Source: Cyrtodaria siliqua (taxonomy: Eukaryota; Mollusca; Bivalvia; Adapedonta; Hiatellidae). From it: a DNA stretch of 64,000 nt. Below the pieces are notes generated by a model. That model was not told the origin of the DNA. It made no database searches and saw only the letters and a list, made by a program, of their open reading frames with translations. The translations under genes were made by a program, and so were the position numbers. Shown here piece by piece: positions 11,991 through 24,344 of this stretch. The stretch lies in contig JAWPHD010003247.1 in NCBI GenBank assembly GCA_037043455.1, positions 160,189-224,188 of the forward strand, in the 5' to 3' direction. Position 1 is the stretch's first letter; the number at the start of each line of letters is the position of its first letter.

Positions 11991-12389
11991 ATTTGCAGAA
12001 GTTGAATATCTGTGTGATTTGGACATCTCACTGAACACACTGTGAAATGACAACAAATTTAAAAGTGCTTACTAGTATTTTAATTGTTCATATATTATTT
12101 TATGATAAAATGCTTTAAAAGCTAAAATGTATACAAATATTTAATAAAACCTCACTTATACTTGTATAGAATCTCAGATTGCGAACAAATCTCTCTTAAA
12201 AGTTTCTTAAATCTCCCAGAGTATGGCTTTAGAAATGGCACATGTATGCTAGTGTCTAACGAGCGATTACCCCAAAATAGAATTTTAAAAAAGCTCGTCA
12301 AGGCCATGAACATTATGCCCTTGGATGCATGTTTCAGGCTAGTGGTGCCATCCATGTACGAGATATAATAAACTGGTTTATACGTATAT
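11991..12389. other. Unassigned sequence
   Basis: Overlapping frames at 12152-12415 (-, 87 aa) and 12162-12368 (+, 68 aa) are open. Neither shows a recognised domain or flanking splice sites in a consistent arrangement. I leave the stretch unassigned. Confidence 0.35.
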
Positions 12390-12600
12390 TTCTGTGATAT
12401 GTCTTCTTCACACATATTTAGGAGATATGTCTACCTTAGACTTTTATTTTGTGATATGTCTACTTTAGACTATATCTACTCTAGACTTAAATTTATGTCT
12501 AATTCAGACCCGTATCTTTCTTGTTATTTTTATTTTTGTCTACATTACACATTTAACAAACTCGACACGTTCATTTTCTAAATATAAATGAATTTTAAGT
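12390..12600 (+). repeat. Third-locus end of the 30-bp satellite element
   Basis: Six or seven degenerate gatatgtctactctagac monomers are followed by a non-repetitive segment (cacacatttaacaaactcgacacgttc and following, in part). This is the same order as at 25860-25990. It shows that the satellite plus its unique end segment exists as a dispersed unit, not only in the 24-43 kb arrays. Confidence 0.65.
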
Positions 12601-12699
12601 ATAGAGACTAACAACTTGTATTAAAACTATGTTAACATTTCACAGGCTTTTCATGTTTTAAAAATGAATATATAAGGTTAACTATATTGTAAAGAAAGA

Positions 12700-14138
12700 T
12701 AAATATATAGGACAGGGAAAGCAGCATTCAAGGACGACAGTCAGCCACAAAACACAAAAACAAACACGCAAACAGACAAACGAGAAAGCAAAAGTAATAA
12801 AAAATGCAAACGACATCACAAACACAAAAGGGTTGATAATAGGGCTACCGCCTTGGAACGGTAAGTGGCAACAAAGGCCACTGTGGTTTAAACCGGTTCT
12901 AGGGTCAACAAACCTCACACTTACCCTACTGTCATCCCATTAAAACAGGACAGTGTAAATCAAGAAATCCCCGCCATGATCTAATCTCTAACCAACAAGG
13001 CAGCATCAATAGGCAATATAAGTAAAACACAAATATGCTCGTGTAAATATAATACAAAAATACAATAGCCTAGAATGCCACAATGAAGGTACTCAGTGAC
13101 TTAGCAGAAGCCAGAGCAACAAGAGAATAAACCATTTTTCATAAGTTTTATCCCAATACCATTTAACGTGATCTTTAACGGCAGTAAGACAAGAAGTTAA
13201 AAGTTTGGAGATGTTTGTTGTTATGCAGGCACAAGAATTCGAAATAATGCGGGCCTTATATGGATTTTTATGTAATTTAGGAATCCAGTACATAGTAGGC
13301 AGTTTGTTTTGCTTTTCGTCTACCCCAGCCTTGAAAGTAATGCACCCAGTGGTATATGTTGAAACAACATCCTCCTCAGTAGAATGTACTGGCGTATACG
13401 AAGTGGTGCTGCCGAGTTCCAGAGATAAAACATTGAAGTAAAGTAAGCACCAAACAATAATTACATTATTAGCTGCTTTATCGGAAGGAACTAAAACAAA
13501 TTTATTATGAAATTCCTGAATCCCGATTTTAAATTACGAAAGGAAAACCTAGGTCTCGGAGGAAGTAAAGGGGGGTTAGCGTTATAAAAGTTAATACGTG
13601 TATCTATAATTTTAAGAATTGATTTTTTCCAAGTAGAAAGCGAGTTTGGGTCATCATTTTCTCCACGACACCATTTTATACTAAAATCTTCAATGGAGTG
13701 GGCGATCGATCTGGGCACGACAGGCATTACAATCAATAATTGAAGGTAATCTATATTTAGGACCTTTCGAAAACAAATGCCGAATATGTTTATCAACATT
13801 ATCAAAATTACCAGTGATGACATGACCTGCTGGAGCATAGAACAATTTGATGTGTTACATTCACATTCCTTAGGAGTGTTATTTACTGTATCAAGGTCAG
13901 AACCAATTGTGTTGTAGTTAATATTTCTAATAGGCTTTTTGTTCTTATAACAAATTACGGGACTTTCGGAATTTTTGAAATATTTTGGGGTAGAATCAAC
14001 TACATGAGCATCTCGAAAAATACTAGGCATGTCAATAAAATCAATAAAATCAATACCTTTGTTCTGACTTTTGATATGACTGACAAACGCATTGAAATGA
14101 AACGAAATGTAAATATGTTTTTGAGAGTTTAACGTCAC
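12700..14138 (-). pseudogene. Penelope-like retroelement remains, internally deleted
   Basis: On the minus strand the frame at 14138-13491 (215 aa) has a cysteine-rich ECECNTSNCS segment and a basic C-terminal half (SIKWCRGENDD, FKIIDTR-like IIDTRINFYNAN). It is followed at 13293-13093 by YWIPKLHKNPYKARIISNS, a reverse-transcriptase block of the Penelope-like type. The RT then runs directly into the retroelement tail (13136-12700) without the catalytic YxDD region, which points to an internal deletion. The frame is broken between 13491 and 13293. The family assignment rests on remembered similarity. Tail copy 5 is its 3' end. Confidence 0.6.
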
Positions 14139-16235
14139 CAGACTTGATTTGCGACAATGTATGAATTATTAAATAGTCGTACATTTTTTAACATCAACAA
14201 ATTTGATTAAATTTGATTGCTGGTTGTTTTTGTCAATGGCGTTAGAAATCAGGTCTATGTAACTTGAAGAGAAACATCAGCATTACACCCTATTATTTAT
14301 GGAAGTTTTAAACATTTAACATGGGACTACCAAAACTACGTTTCATAAGGAAAGGACACACTACACTGCTGAGGTTTGATTTGACTGCATGTTGGCATTC
14401 AAAGATTTATATAGTGGGTAAAATTTTGTGGCTAACGAGTGTTTGTTTTTGTTTCCCCAAACTGGTTTTGGACTAAATGCAATCAGACAACAGGTTGTCT
14501 GGTATAAATCATGAAATGCATCATCATCATTTCTAAATTAAAACATTTGGTAGATGTTATTGTATTTGTTTATTGAAATTGTTACATACATGTTTGTATT
14601 TACTGTTCACTTCAGGCAAGTTCCTTTCCTATATTGTTTTAATATTGATGAATTTAAAATCAACGGTAATACATTGTTCAAGTTGACATTGAGTTTTATT
14701 CATAGGAATTATGTTTTGACTTTATAAAATATGTACAGGTATATTGTAGTCTTGAAATCTTTTGTAAATGTATTGTTTATTTTTATTATGACAGCAACTA
14801 TTTTTAATGAGAGACCATATAAAAATATGAATGTTTTCACAAATCAGGCGTATGCATTTAAGAATGGATTTATATTTTTTACGGCATTTTTTGTGCTATT
14901 AAATGCCAGCCTGGTAGTAAATAGCAAATTCCATGAAGCGCCGAAAAATTGCGAATGAATTCTTAAATTTACATTATTTTCCCATCACTCTAGTACCAAC
15001 AATATTGTGCCTAGGGTGGAATGATTGTAATAAAAAAAATGCAAAGAAACAACTTCTGCACAGACAGTGGAAGAACCATTTTATATTCCGACATCACAGT
15101 TAATTGGACTCGTGAGCTACATCACAGTTAATTGGACTCGTGTGCTGTAGGAGCTACTGGTTCATCATGTTCATTGAAATTAAAACATAAAAAATTTTTT
15201 TTATAACAAAAAGAAAAAGAATCAATTAAGTGAAAGTAATTATTTCAAGTTGTTGTGGATAGGATGATATTCCAGATAATTTATGCCAGATTGATTATTG
15301 CTATTAAAACATTTTATTCTTAGAAAAACAATCCTTTGATAATAATGAATAATTCAATAGCAATTATTTCTTCTTCTGTCAGTGGAGGGGTATCTACAGA
15401 AAATTGATTGTAAATCACCTGTTATACAAGTTAAAATACAATAATCGAGAATGCAGTCTGCTGAAATATATTTACTGCGAATGCTGTCTGTTAAAACAGA
15501 GTTGACAGCTGACAATTCTGTCATCTAGTGTACATCTACTGCAGATGATTTAAACTCATAAATGTTTGACCTGGTGTAAACTGTGACCCACTGAGGACAT
15601 TTGCTGATCTGATATCGCTTACACTGCACAAAACATTAACAAATCCCCATGGCAGTGCCTCGCAATGTTCATCGTAAATATAAATTCCATATAGATTTAG
15701 TTGTCTTTCATTAATTTCGTCTGGTAGTTTCTATAGCGTGGCTGGTCCATCACATGTTTATGTATTTGATAATTTACTAATAAACCTTATAAAATTAGTA
15801 TGTGGGCGGGGATTTACCCTATTAGGATATGACAAGGAACTATAACACGTGCAAGGAGCTATAAACAAAACATTCAAGGAGAAGAAAATTTATGCTTTAT
15901 TTTATGTTATTTGCTGTTTAATGGCTGATGGTTTTCATATTCTGTCATATAACCGTGACGTTTTATTTGAACAGAGACGTAACAAACTACTTCTTAGATT
16001 TCTGAAATAAATTAAGTTTTGTCATTTACTTTTATTATTTGCATAATTGTGTAAAACAGTATCAAAATCTGTTTTAATTGTCCAAGAAGGGTGCATATTA
16101 TGGCATGGTGCGCCGACTCTGCAATGTTGTTTGTAAATTGTATCGTTGTACTTGTTTATGGTTTCTTCCCATTTTGCTTTTCTGATAATTTTTGTTAAGT
16201 TTCGAAATAAATGTAGCTTTCATAACCTAAGTTTT
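14139..16235. other. 2.1 kb without a recognised gene
   Basis: The 75-aa hydrophobic frame at 14731-14958 (+) has no supporting context. A 24-bp direct duplication (acatcacagttaattggact and 4 more bases) lies at 15091-15114 and 15119-15142. Otherwise I see nothing. Confidence 0.45.
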
Positions 16236-17388
16236 TTATTGTTTTATATTCCATCCAAACATGCAAACAAGAAGTAGGAGCAGTGTGTCATACGTGGATA
16301 GCTTGCTTGCCTCGTTGACTAAAGGAAACACTCCATTTTTCGCTGGAGCCTCAATCATCGCGGCTCTAGCACAAATGGAGTACAAGAGAATTTGCACCAA
16401 CTCTTCTGAAGGTGAGAAGGTTCTAGGACCATAGTGTATATTTATATTTAGATGTAAATTGAAACTGAGCCTGGAATGTTCATTTTTGTTGGCGCCATGT
16501 ACAATGTGGTGTTGCTGGGCCAAAAAAAAACAATTCAATAAAAATTAATGCCTTTTGATTCAATGTCAAACATGGTTGCCAGCAGTTACCTTGGTTTAAA
16601 TACAGATATATAGAAAAAAATCGACGACTACACCTCCGAAACTACTTGATATACTTTCAAGAACATTTACAGGAATGTTGCTCTTGATGTCTAGTTAGTC
16701 CTAAGTAAAAATCTGGTTTACCAGAAATTTACAAATGTCCGCCACAATTCAAAATAGATTTTTTCAAAGTACAATTTGTTTGCGACCTTCTCAAAAAAGA
16801 ATAAGTGGCGCCGTGCTGTGTTATTGATTTGGAGCCTTTAGCAGAATGAATTTGTTTGTATTTGCATAACACTACTAGCATGTCTGTATCAAGATGGCGA
16901 GGACGAAGATATACTGGATGTTGATGAGTATAGTGATATGATGATTATGGTGATATTCGTTGTGGTGATGGTGGTGGTGCCAATCACGGCTGAGTTTATG
17001 GTGATGATAATGATTTATGTGGTGATGATAATTGATGGTGGTAACAATGCTGATTGAATATGCTGATGATGATGGTGCTTGTTGTGATATTTGATGGTTT
17101 CGCTAGTTGATTGAAGCGATATTTTCTGGAATAAAATCCACATTGTTTATAGTGTATACACGGTTTGAGAACCTGTAATGATATAATAAAGCACAACAGA
17201 ATATAAGAGCTTTTTTAATATAGTTTAATTTACTATTTGCATATTTTCATTCTTAACAATCAACCAATAACTACAAACCAAACGTATTCCTAAGACGGAA
17301 ATAGCACTATTAAAAGGCAAATAACTGTTATATACAAATAGAAAGGTCAACGTTCATTCGTCATCAGATTGATCAACACAATGTATAT

Positions 17389-17390
<2 letters not shown>

Positions 17391-17424
<34 letters not shown>

Positions 17425-17458
17425 ACAGAGAGAGAGAGAGAGAGAGACAGACAGAGAC
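17391..17458. repeat. (AG)n microsatellite, copy A 3' flank
   Basis: An AG run interrupted by cagggac and cagacag. The same locus recurs at 29565-29632 and, inverted, at 55194-55258. Confidence 0.9.
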
Positions 17459-17848
17459 AATAAAATAATAGTATTTGAAAACAAATAAGTTCTCTGTACA
17501 GAACTTTCACTAGCTATCAAGTTTGAATGGCATTCAACCAAACGAGTAACAGTGATTAAAAAAATAAATATATAAACAACAATATTTTAAGGTTACTACA
17601 TGAATAAAATTAAAATGGGAACATGACCAATTGAAAAGCTTCCCTTGAATGTAAGGTGGCAAAAGTCCTCACTGGGAGCCTCAAAGCACATTTAGTAAAA
17701 TAAAAAAAGCAACGTGTCACGTCTTACTCCATTAGCGTACACGGTTAATACGATATACACGTTGTCAAACTATAGCACTTCAAAATGTTCACACAGATGT
17801 AAAAGTCTTACATCTGGCGTGGAGTTATTGTACAGCATACAACACTCC

Positions 17849-20800
17849 CTACAACCAGCTCTCCTTAAACAATCTGCTAGGTGACTGTGTTAAGGACATG
17901 GTCAGTCGTGAACGAGGGGTCATCATGGCCTTCTTAGACGAAGCACCCATCTTGACTACACACTTGGTGATCGGTGAAACAATGTTAACTGGTCGTCGAG
18001 TGGCAGGGGTGCACGGTAGCAAGACTTTACATGGGGTAGAGTTGTTGAGGTTCCCGGTCTGCTGTATCATGACGTCCTGGACTTGCGCGTGGATGTCGCC
18101 GAGACGCTTCTTGGATCTGACATTACACGGGGAAGCACCTAAGTCTACAACATGGACGGCAGGACTGTTATGATTCTGCAAATAATAATAAAATATGAAA
18201 TTAATACATGATATTAATTTAGGTGAAATTAATAAATATAATAAAACATATTTACTGATCAAAAGTCCGATTTGTATTCATAGCGTTTCGGTGTGATGAA
18301 GATTTGACGAATTAGATAAATTGTATGTTTCAAAAAAAATCAAAAAAATCACGTAACACACTTCTTATTCAGGCAAACTGTTATATACATTTTGTAAAGA
18401 ACTTCGGCTATGTTTGATTTACATACTTGATGGAAGTCCATCTACAAGTCTTATCTCAAGAACACATATTTCCTTGCCAAGTCTTGATTTCCATTTTATA
18501 TAGTTACTAATGTTTAATTACCTTAGTGTTTTCTGGAAAGTTGGCCTTGTCATCGAGGTTCTCCTTGCTCAGATCTTCATCTAGCATCGCGATGTTGGTG
18601 TCTTCCATCTCCAGCCAGAAGTTGGCCACGTCATCGCCGAGCTCCTTCGGGATCGTGAACACGGAATGGGCGTTGTCAATAAGCGTCGTCACGGCCTTGC
18701 TCAGGATCGGCTGAACGCACTGCATGTCTTCAGGAGTGAGCTAAACACAAAAAAGAAATATTTAAATAATGGAGGTTGGCGAATGCATAGGGTAAGATGT
18801 ATTGACGTATAAACCATTAGAACAATATATCTGATCAACCATTGTTATTCGCGGTGCTAGTGGGATACACACAAATGTTGTGACTCAGTTTTTATTTTTC
18901 TGTAATTCTATTCAACAGGTAATAGTTAATAACTTATAATTACCTTTCTCGGACATAGCAGACTGGGAGCGAATACGACACCGAGGGAGCTGGAAGACAT
19001 CTTGTTCTCTGTAACACCGGCGACGCGATGCAAGAGGTCGAGCAGACTCTCAAAAAGTATGGCGTTCTCTCTCGGCAACATTATGGTCATCATCTGGAGC
19101 GCCTTAAGTTGCTTACCTTCAGCCTTCGACCTTTCCCGCTCAGTCCGAGTATTACGGACCATGTCTGTGAAATATATTACATACTATTAATACAACGGCA
19201 AATTATAATTGCTGAAAGTGTAATGTATTTTCATTGGTCACTTTTTTCCAAACATTTAAAGGGATACACGGTCATCTTGTTGTAATTTGCACTGGTAAAT
19301 GTTTACCATAATTACTCAGTCATTTTCACTTTAAAGGGGCATACGGCAAAGCATCTCGATGTATTAATCTAGAATCAATTTGACTTTTTAAACCTGTTTG
19401 CATATAAAATAAAACAATGAATTTTACATTTTCTTCGTTATTCTAGCATACTAGGTGTAATTATATTATTAAAAATAGTTCTCTGAAAAACAATTTGCTT
19501 TGAACTATTCAGACAATTGCTAATAATAATTTGCAAATATACTGGAATTGTAATTTTTATTTTGTCATTACTTTACAATATGTTTAAAATATACATGTAC
19601 ATAACAAAATGTATTGTACAGAACAGAATATTCCGTTTTAAACTAGCGTAACGACATATCAGCATTGGGTCGTCTTCCTTTATATCAACTTGATTGTTTT
19701 AATTGTTTTAGTAAATAGTGATAGCTCTGTTTGCATTATGTAGAGCAAATTCCATTAAACGTGAACGTCTTGTTAACAACCACTGTACTTTGTGCAGAGT
19801 AGCTTACTTCTAGGTGTATGTAATAACGACTGATTGCTTGAATGAGATATAGGGTCCTATAAAAACCACAGCGTCCGAACGCAATGGCATCGTAGGTCCG
19901 CACTGTACTGCAAACAATGACTTGATAATACAATGAAAGAGACAAAAAACCAACAGAAAGGGTGGTGAAGACAGTGTTACCGACTTGGAACGGTCAGTAG
20001 GCAATAAGTCCTACTGGTTAGCTTGAATCTATTTTATATGCGCACAATACTCGCTATTACCCTGTCATCAGAGCCCATATAGACAAGACAGTGTAAACAA
20101 AACTACATCCCATCAAAAGGAATTCTCTAACAATAAAGTCCACATCCAGAGAATTAACTAAAGAAACACATACAAAATAATAAACATCTCAGGATGTAAT
20201 CAGAATCAAGAAGACAACTGATCTAACCCATGACTTACCGACAATATGTAAATGCGCCTCGTAGTGTTTCTCAGTAAGTAGCGGTTCTGGTAAGTCGCCA
20301 ATTAACTGCTTTAATACGGTGGCGACATCGTGGGCAGAGAATGTGGAATCGTTTAGATGAAGATCGGCACCCTGAAGCACACACTCCTTCAAGAGGCGCT
20401 GTCGAGTGACGTTGCCGGTCTTACGGAATAAACCCTCCGTCTTCAAATCTGTAAAATACAAGGGCGTAAACACATGAGCATAATTGTAATAAAATTAATT
20501 ATTTGAACATTATTTGATAATGAAGCTGGTGCTTTAATAAAATGTATCCTGATGATGTGTTCTATGAGGGTTGAACATTTCCAACAACACACCTTTTCAC
20601 CATGTAGTCATTCTAAGGTTACATCTGGGACGAAAATAGAGCCCTTGTTATATGTTGCTTTTGTTACTTTATGCATGATTTACACAAACAGAGGATATTT
20701 GGAAAAAGCAACAACACCATAACAAGAAAATACTCTCAGAGTATGCTGACTTACTTTCAGGCTGATGTAGGAAGTTGATCAGCATGTTCAGCTGATTCAC

Positions 20801-21618
20801 TATGTCCTTCGTCAGCTTCCCGCTCGTAGCGATCAGTCTCTCTGAAAGGTTTTACAAATATTGAAATATATTAAATTATATTATTTAAGTCATTGAATTG
20901 ATAAAAAGACATCATGACATTTATACAAGTACTTTAAAATAGTAGTGTGCAGTATCACAATTAAGAATTACTGGGTCAAATTCGATATATATATAGTTAT
21001 TTAAATATATATCACATTGTACAGAAAATAGAATAAAATACGCTTATTATACATATCCACTACCCCTTTTTCAATAACATTAAATGTCAAAATACCTTTT
21101 TTCTTTGCAGAGAACGATGTACCGTTCTTTTTCCTTCTCTTGCCGTCAGCGTTCTGCTCGAGTTTGAACATCTCCCCAAGTTGTGTGCCGTCAAGTTCCA
21201 TGAGAAAGGACAGCTGCTTCTTGCAGAAAGTTGCCAACTTCTTCGGCATACAATTACGTAATCGGTTCACGTTCTTCTGAGCTTCCATCTGATCACGATG
21301 GAGATCTGACGCCGACATGTCATTGGCTAAAACAAAAACAATGAGCATTACATTATTTAATTAGAGATTTGTGAAGTAATTTAGCAGGATAGTGTCTATG
21401 ACGGAATAAGCAGTTACTAGTAATATTCATAAACATATAAACCATATATTGTTGGGATATTAAATAAAAATAAAGCATATAGAAAGAATGTACTTACAGA
21501 CTGACAACGCCTTCATGTCCAGAGTAAGTGTACAGCGTCTGGAAGTGTATTTCTCCTTCGTTTTCTGATACTTATTTTCAACACTAGACTTGTCAGATTT
21601 ATTTGGTGTGCAAACCAT
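17849..21618 (-). CDS. ARHGAP19-like: ARHGAP19-like Rho GTPase-activating protein, copy A (7 exons, 471 aa)
   Basis: Exons (minus strand): 21618-21498, 21326-21096, 20841-20755, 20448-20239, 19164-18944, 18740-18522, 18175-17849 (stop). All introns are GT-AG and the frame stays open through 1416 nt. RhoGAP proteins speed GTP hydrolysis by Rho-family GTPases. The domain spans about residues 135-315: GLFRKTGN holds the arginine finger (R155), VLKQLIGDLPEPLLT the conserved lysine (K193), and NKMSSSSLGVVFAPSLL the last core helix. The segment before the domain (ELDGTQL, LINFLHQPENLKTEGLFR) and EKHYEAHLHI resemble ARHGAP19, a mitotic RhoA GAP of about 494 aa in humans. The Asn usual before LAxxFAP is Ser276. 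The C-terminal 108 aa are basic with several proline-directed sites (TPATRR, SPITK, TPRSR, SPSR). The start is the first in-frame ATG and is conserved in all three copies. RhoGAP is certain; ARHGAP19 type is likely. Confidence 0.92.
19855..20215. mobile_element. Insertion in intron 4 of RhoGAP copy A
   Basis: Intron 4 is 1074 nt here and 766 nt in copy C. The extra sequence lies between the donor-proximal region and the conserved caatcagtcgttatta segment. It contains accgacttggaacggtcagt, a diverged relative of the retroelement-tail block, so it is probably an old insertion of a related element. The same insertion is in copy B (about 32030-32388). Edges are approximate. Confidence 0.6.
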
Positions 21619-21944
21619 ATTGAAGCTTGGTTGAAAGTTAAGCTATATAGATATATATATATACGTATATGTATATCAAGCACTAACCACTTAATGTCAA
21701 ATACTGTTCACTGAATGTCAACTTTTTCCAGTTCTTAAAACCAACACAATATGTCACTCATAACTTAATCAAAAGATGCACTGTTTGACACAATTCACTC
21801 AATCGTATTCATTAATTATATGCAATCCAGTGTATATGTCAGAATCATAGAGAAGCAGAGTACTAGTACGTCACAGCTTTATTAAACTTTTGAGAAGTTA
21901 CACGTGTAAGCAATTCTTCAGAATGAAGTACCAAACATTTAATA

Positions 21945-21965
21945 CAGTCGGTTTATATACAGAAA
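21945..21965 (-). promoter_or_regulatory. Candidate TATA-type core promoter, RhoGAP copy A
   Basis: A tatataaac motif on the minus strand (complement of 21951-21960) lies about 335 bp upstream of the ATG. It sits inside a block conserved in all three copies (gagttactgagccgcag upstream; ggtacttca and attgcttacacgt downstream). The equivalents are at 34131-34141 and 50744-50752. No transcript data are available. Confidence 0.35.
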
Positions 21966-23149
21966 GAGAAAACTGCGGCTCAGTTACTCTCAATTACTGC
22001 AAATTAAGCAAAACACACTTATTAAGATGTCACTTACACAAGAAAATATAATCGATTGAGGATAAATTAAAAATACAAAAGAGTCAATTAATGCTGTCTA
22101 AATAACTGTCTGGAAGTGTACTCGTCATTTTGCCAGTCTGGCTGCTTGTGAAGGATGCACTTGTGTTAATTAAGGGTCAACTGCCAATTATAGAGGTGAG
22201 AATTGACGACTTGTGCCAGACAAACATTTTAGGTGTCCAGTTGTTCATTTTATTATTGATTTAAGATGTTATCTTAAATGATATATTAATTTATGATCAA
22301 TGGTATTAAGTGATTGACAATAAAATATTCCATTTCTCAAAGAGAATAGTTATGAATGTATTCATAAAATAAAACATGTTTAATAAGAAAAGAAATGAAA
22401 TTTCTCATATGCTGCACAAAAACAACTTTGTTTTATTAACACACATTTGGAAAGAGATTATTTAACGACTAACAGTGTTTCTGTTTATATTTACATCTAT
22501 AGTTAATAACATTATTTTAATGGTATTTTGGGATGGATAAGAAAAAACTAAAAATAATTTGTCGGCTTACAGTTACATAAGTCTCGTTTAAATTTCATAT
22601 AACATATTTCCATATTGTTTTCGGTGTTTATACTTTGTTATTTGCAGGCAAAATAGCGCAACCTGAGATACAGATTTAGCGAATGGTCTTCCTTTTCTTT
22701 CTTTGTTTTTAATTATCTAACTTACGTATGCAGAACTTCTTAGTGAAAGCGCTTATTGACTTTGATTCTGCCAAAGTAAAACATGGGGTAATGTAGTAAT
22801 GCATACTGGAATTGTTTGTAAATACCATAAGCAAAGTTTGCTCATCAAGGGAAGTCACTTAGCAAGGCATTATATTGTTGAGCAAAACGTTTGTCATCAT
22901 GCAATACACGTAAATAGGATATAACATCATACAACATGCAATGGATTTTTAAAACAAAGATTGTGAATAATGGATTAGGATACAAATCAGAGCAACAAAA
23001 CCCCGTCCCTTAATATAATAAACACATGCATTTAATAACTTTCATTTATCATGCAGATATGCACTTTTCTGCCTTATAAAGGGCTGACCTAATACATTTT
23101 TACTTTAATTAGGAACTGACAAATAAAGCAAATCAATGCGGAATTCCTC

Positions 23150-23260
23150 TGCGTTTATTGTACGTAACGTTATCTGACGTAATGCACATAACGTTGCCTG
23201 ACGTCATAAAACAAACAAAAAAACAACAACATGGCGGCGTCCTCGATAAGCTTAACAGTC
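23150..23260. promoter_or_regulatory. CRE-like direct repeats next to an ATGGCGGCG start-like context
   Basis: Two copies of taacgtt..ctgacgt (taacgttatctgacgtaatg and taacgttgcctgacgtca) end in a consensus-like TGACGTCA. They are followed by caacaacatggcggcgtcc. The short frame from that ATG ends after ten codons, unless it splices. It could be a divergent promoter or a leftover first exon. It is repeated at about 35332-35440. Confidence 0.3.
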
Positions 23261-23332
23261 TGAGTAATAGGTAATAATAGTAATTCATACAGAAAATGTG
23301 GAAAATCTACATGATAAATGGAATAGTATATT

Positions 23333-23442
23333 AGTGCCATTTACTATCCAGTTTATTGGGCTCGACACGAAAACGAATAATGGCTCGGCGCCATTCTTCG
23401 TTTTCTAAGCCTCGCCTAATAAACTTGATAGTAAAAGGCACT
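23333..23442. mobile_element. 110-bp palindromic (MITE-like) element
   Basis: Arms of about 50 bp pair around tcgg (outer ends agtgcc / ggcact, inner gaataatggc / gccattcttc). It is almost wholly palindromic. Frames crossing it in both directions are artefacts. The duplicate is at 35515-35624. It was not seen at the equivalent place upstream of copy C. Confidence 0.75.
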
Positions 23443-24344
23443 GACATAATATATATATATTCTCTATTTATTTTCTTCAGTGTACATTTTATTTTAAAAG
23501 TTAATTTAATAATTAGATCGCTAAAACAATGTTCCATTTATCTTTGTTTGAAGCCGCTAATAAAGAAAAACACATTGAATAAATTCACAGGATATCATTC
23601 AGTCCAGAAAAAAAGGTAAATTTAATAGTAAGTATGCTGATGAGAGACTTAATTATTGCATACTAATATAACAAAACATCGATACAATTAAATGTAATTA
23701 ATTGAGTCTTTGAGTACCAACTGTGAAAAGGAAATTTGAGAATTGTGTTAAATGATAATTAGGTAATTAACAAGTGTGTATGTAACCTGTTGTCGTCATG
23801 TTGAAGGGCAGGGTTTATAGATTTAGATTTAATTGTTTATTTGCGTCTCATTGTTTTCAATCAAATATGCATACATATATATATATTATTTCATACACGA
23901 AACATGAATTGTAAACACAATTCTAAAAGAATAATACGAGACGATAGTATTGCACAGTAACATATAACATTCAATAATTCATATCAAAGCATACTTATCG
24001 TTTAGGCCTGTACATGAGTTACTACTAATACATTTAATGTGATAAGAATTGGACCACTATTGTTAATCAACCTTATGAGTATCACATATATGATACTCAA
24101 AGTTTAAAATGCCATTAAAATAAATTTGGGTAAACTGTGAAATAGTATATATAAGACGCAGTATTTTATAAATATGCCAGCGTATGCTTTGCACAATTTA
24201 ATTATGAAGAACACATGAAGAAAACTGTATGGTTTTAAGGTTAATGATTTCCGGGTGTTTAATACTTGAGCCATGTTGCTTGAATTTATAGCGTTTCCAT
24301 TGCGCACATGAGAACATTTTGATAATAAAGTTATAAATTTCAAT

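Larger units (their letters stand above)
16238..24343 (-). repeat. Duplicated block, RhoGAP copy A side
   Basis: This block is homologous, inverted, to 49440-62150. The match includes the 3'-most segment (16238-16560, against about 61865-62150), an old repeat monomer (16560-16830, against 61275-61560), the AG microsatellite, all seven RhoGAP exons and the upstream region to 24343. Large insertions in the other copy (hAT-like 55714-57196; tandem-repeat element 57301-61262) are absent here, so this copy preserves the empty sites. Confidence 0.85.

Noticed and set aside
12152..12415. 87-aa minus-strand frame beside the satellite fragment
   Set aside because: It overlaps an equally open plus-strand frame, lacks a recognisable domain and runs into satellite monomers.
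14731..14958. 75-aa hydrophobic frame
   Set aside because: A/T-rich composition alone gives such residues. No homologue, start context or second copy is visible.
17898..18173. Plus-strand 91-aa frame antisense to RhoGAP exon 7 (also 30087-30281 and 54423-54704)
   Set aside because: It is conserved in three copies only because the sense exon is conserved.
23331..23619. Overlapping frames of 68 and 87 aa on both strands (and 35513-35801)
   Set aside because: Both cross the 110-bp palindrome, which makes them mirror images of each other.
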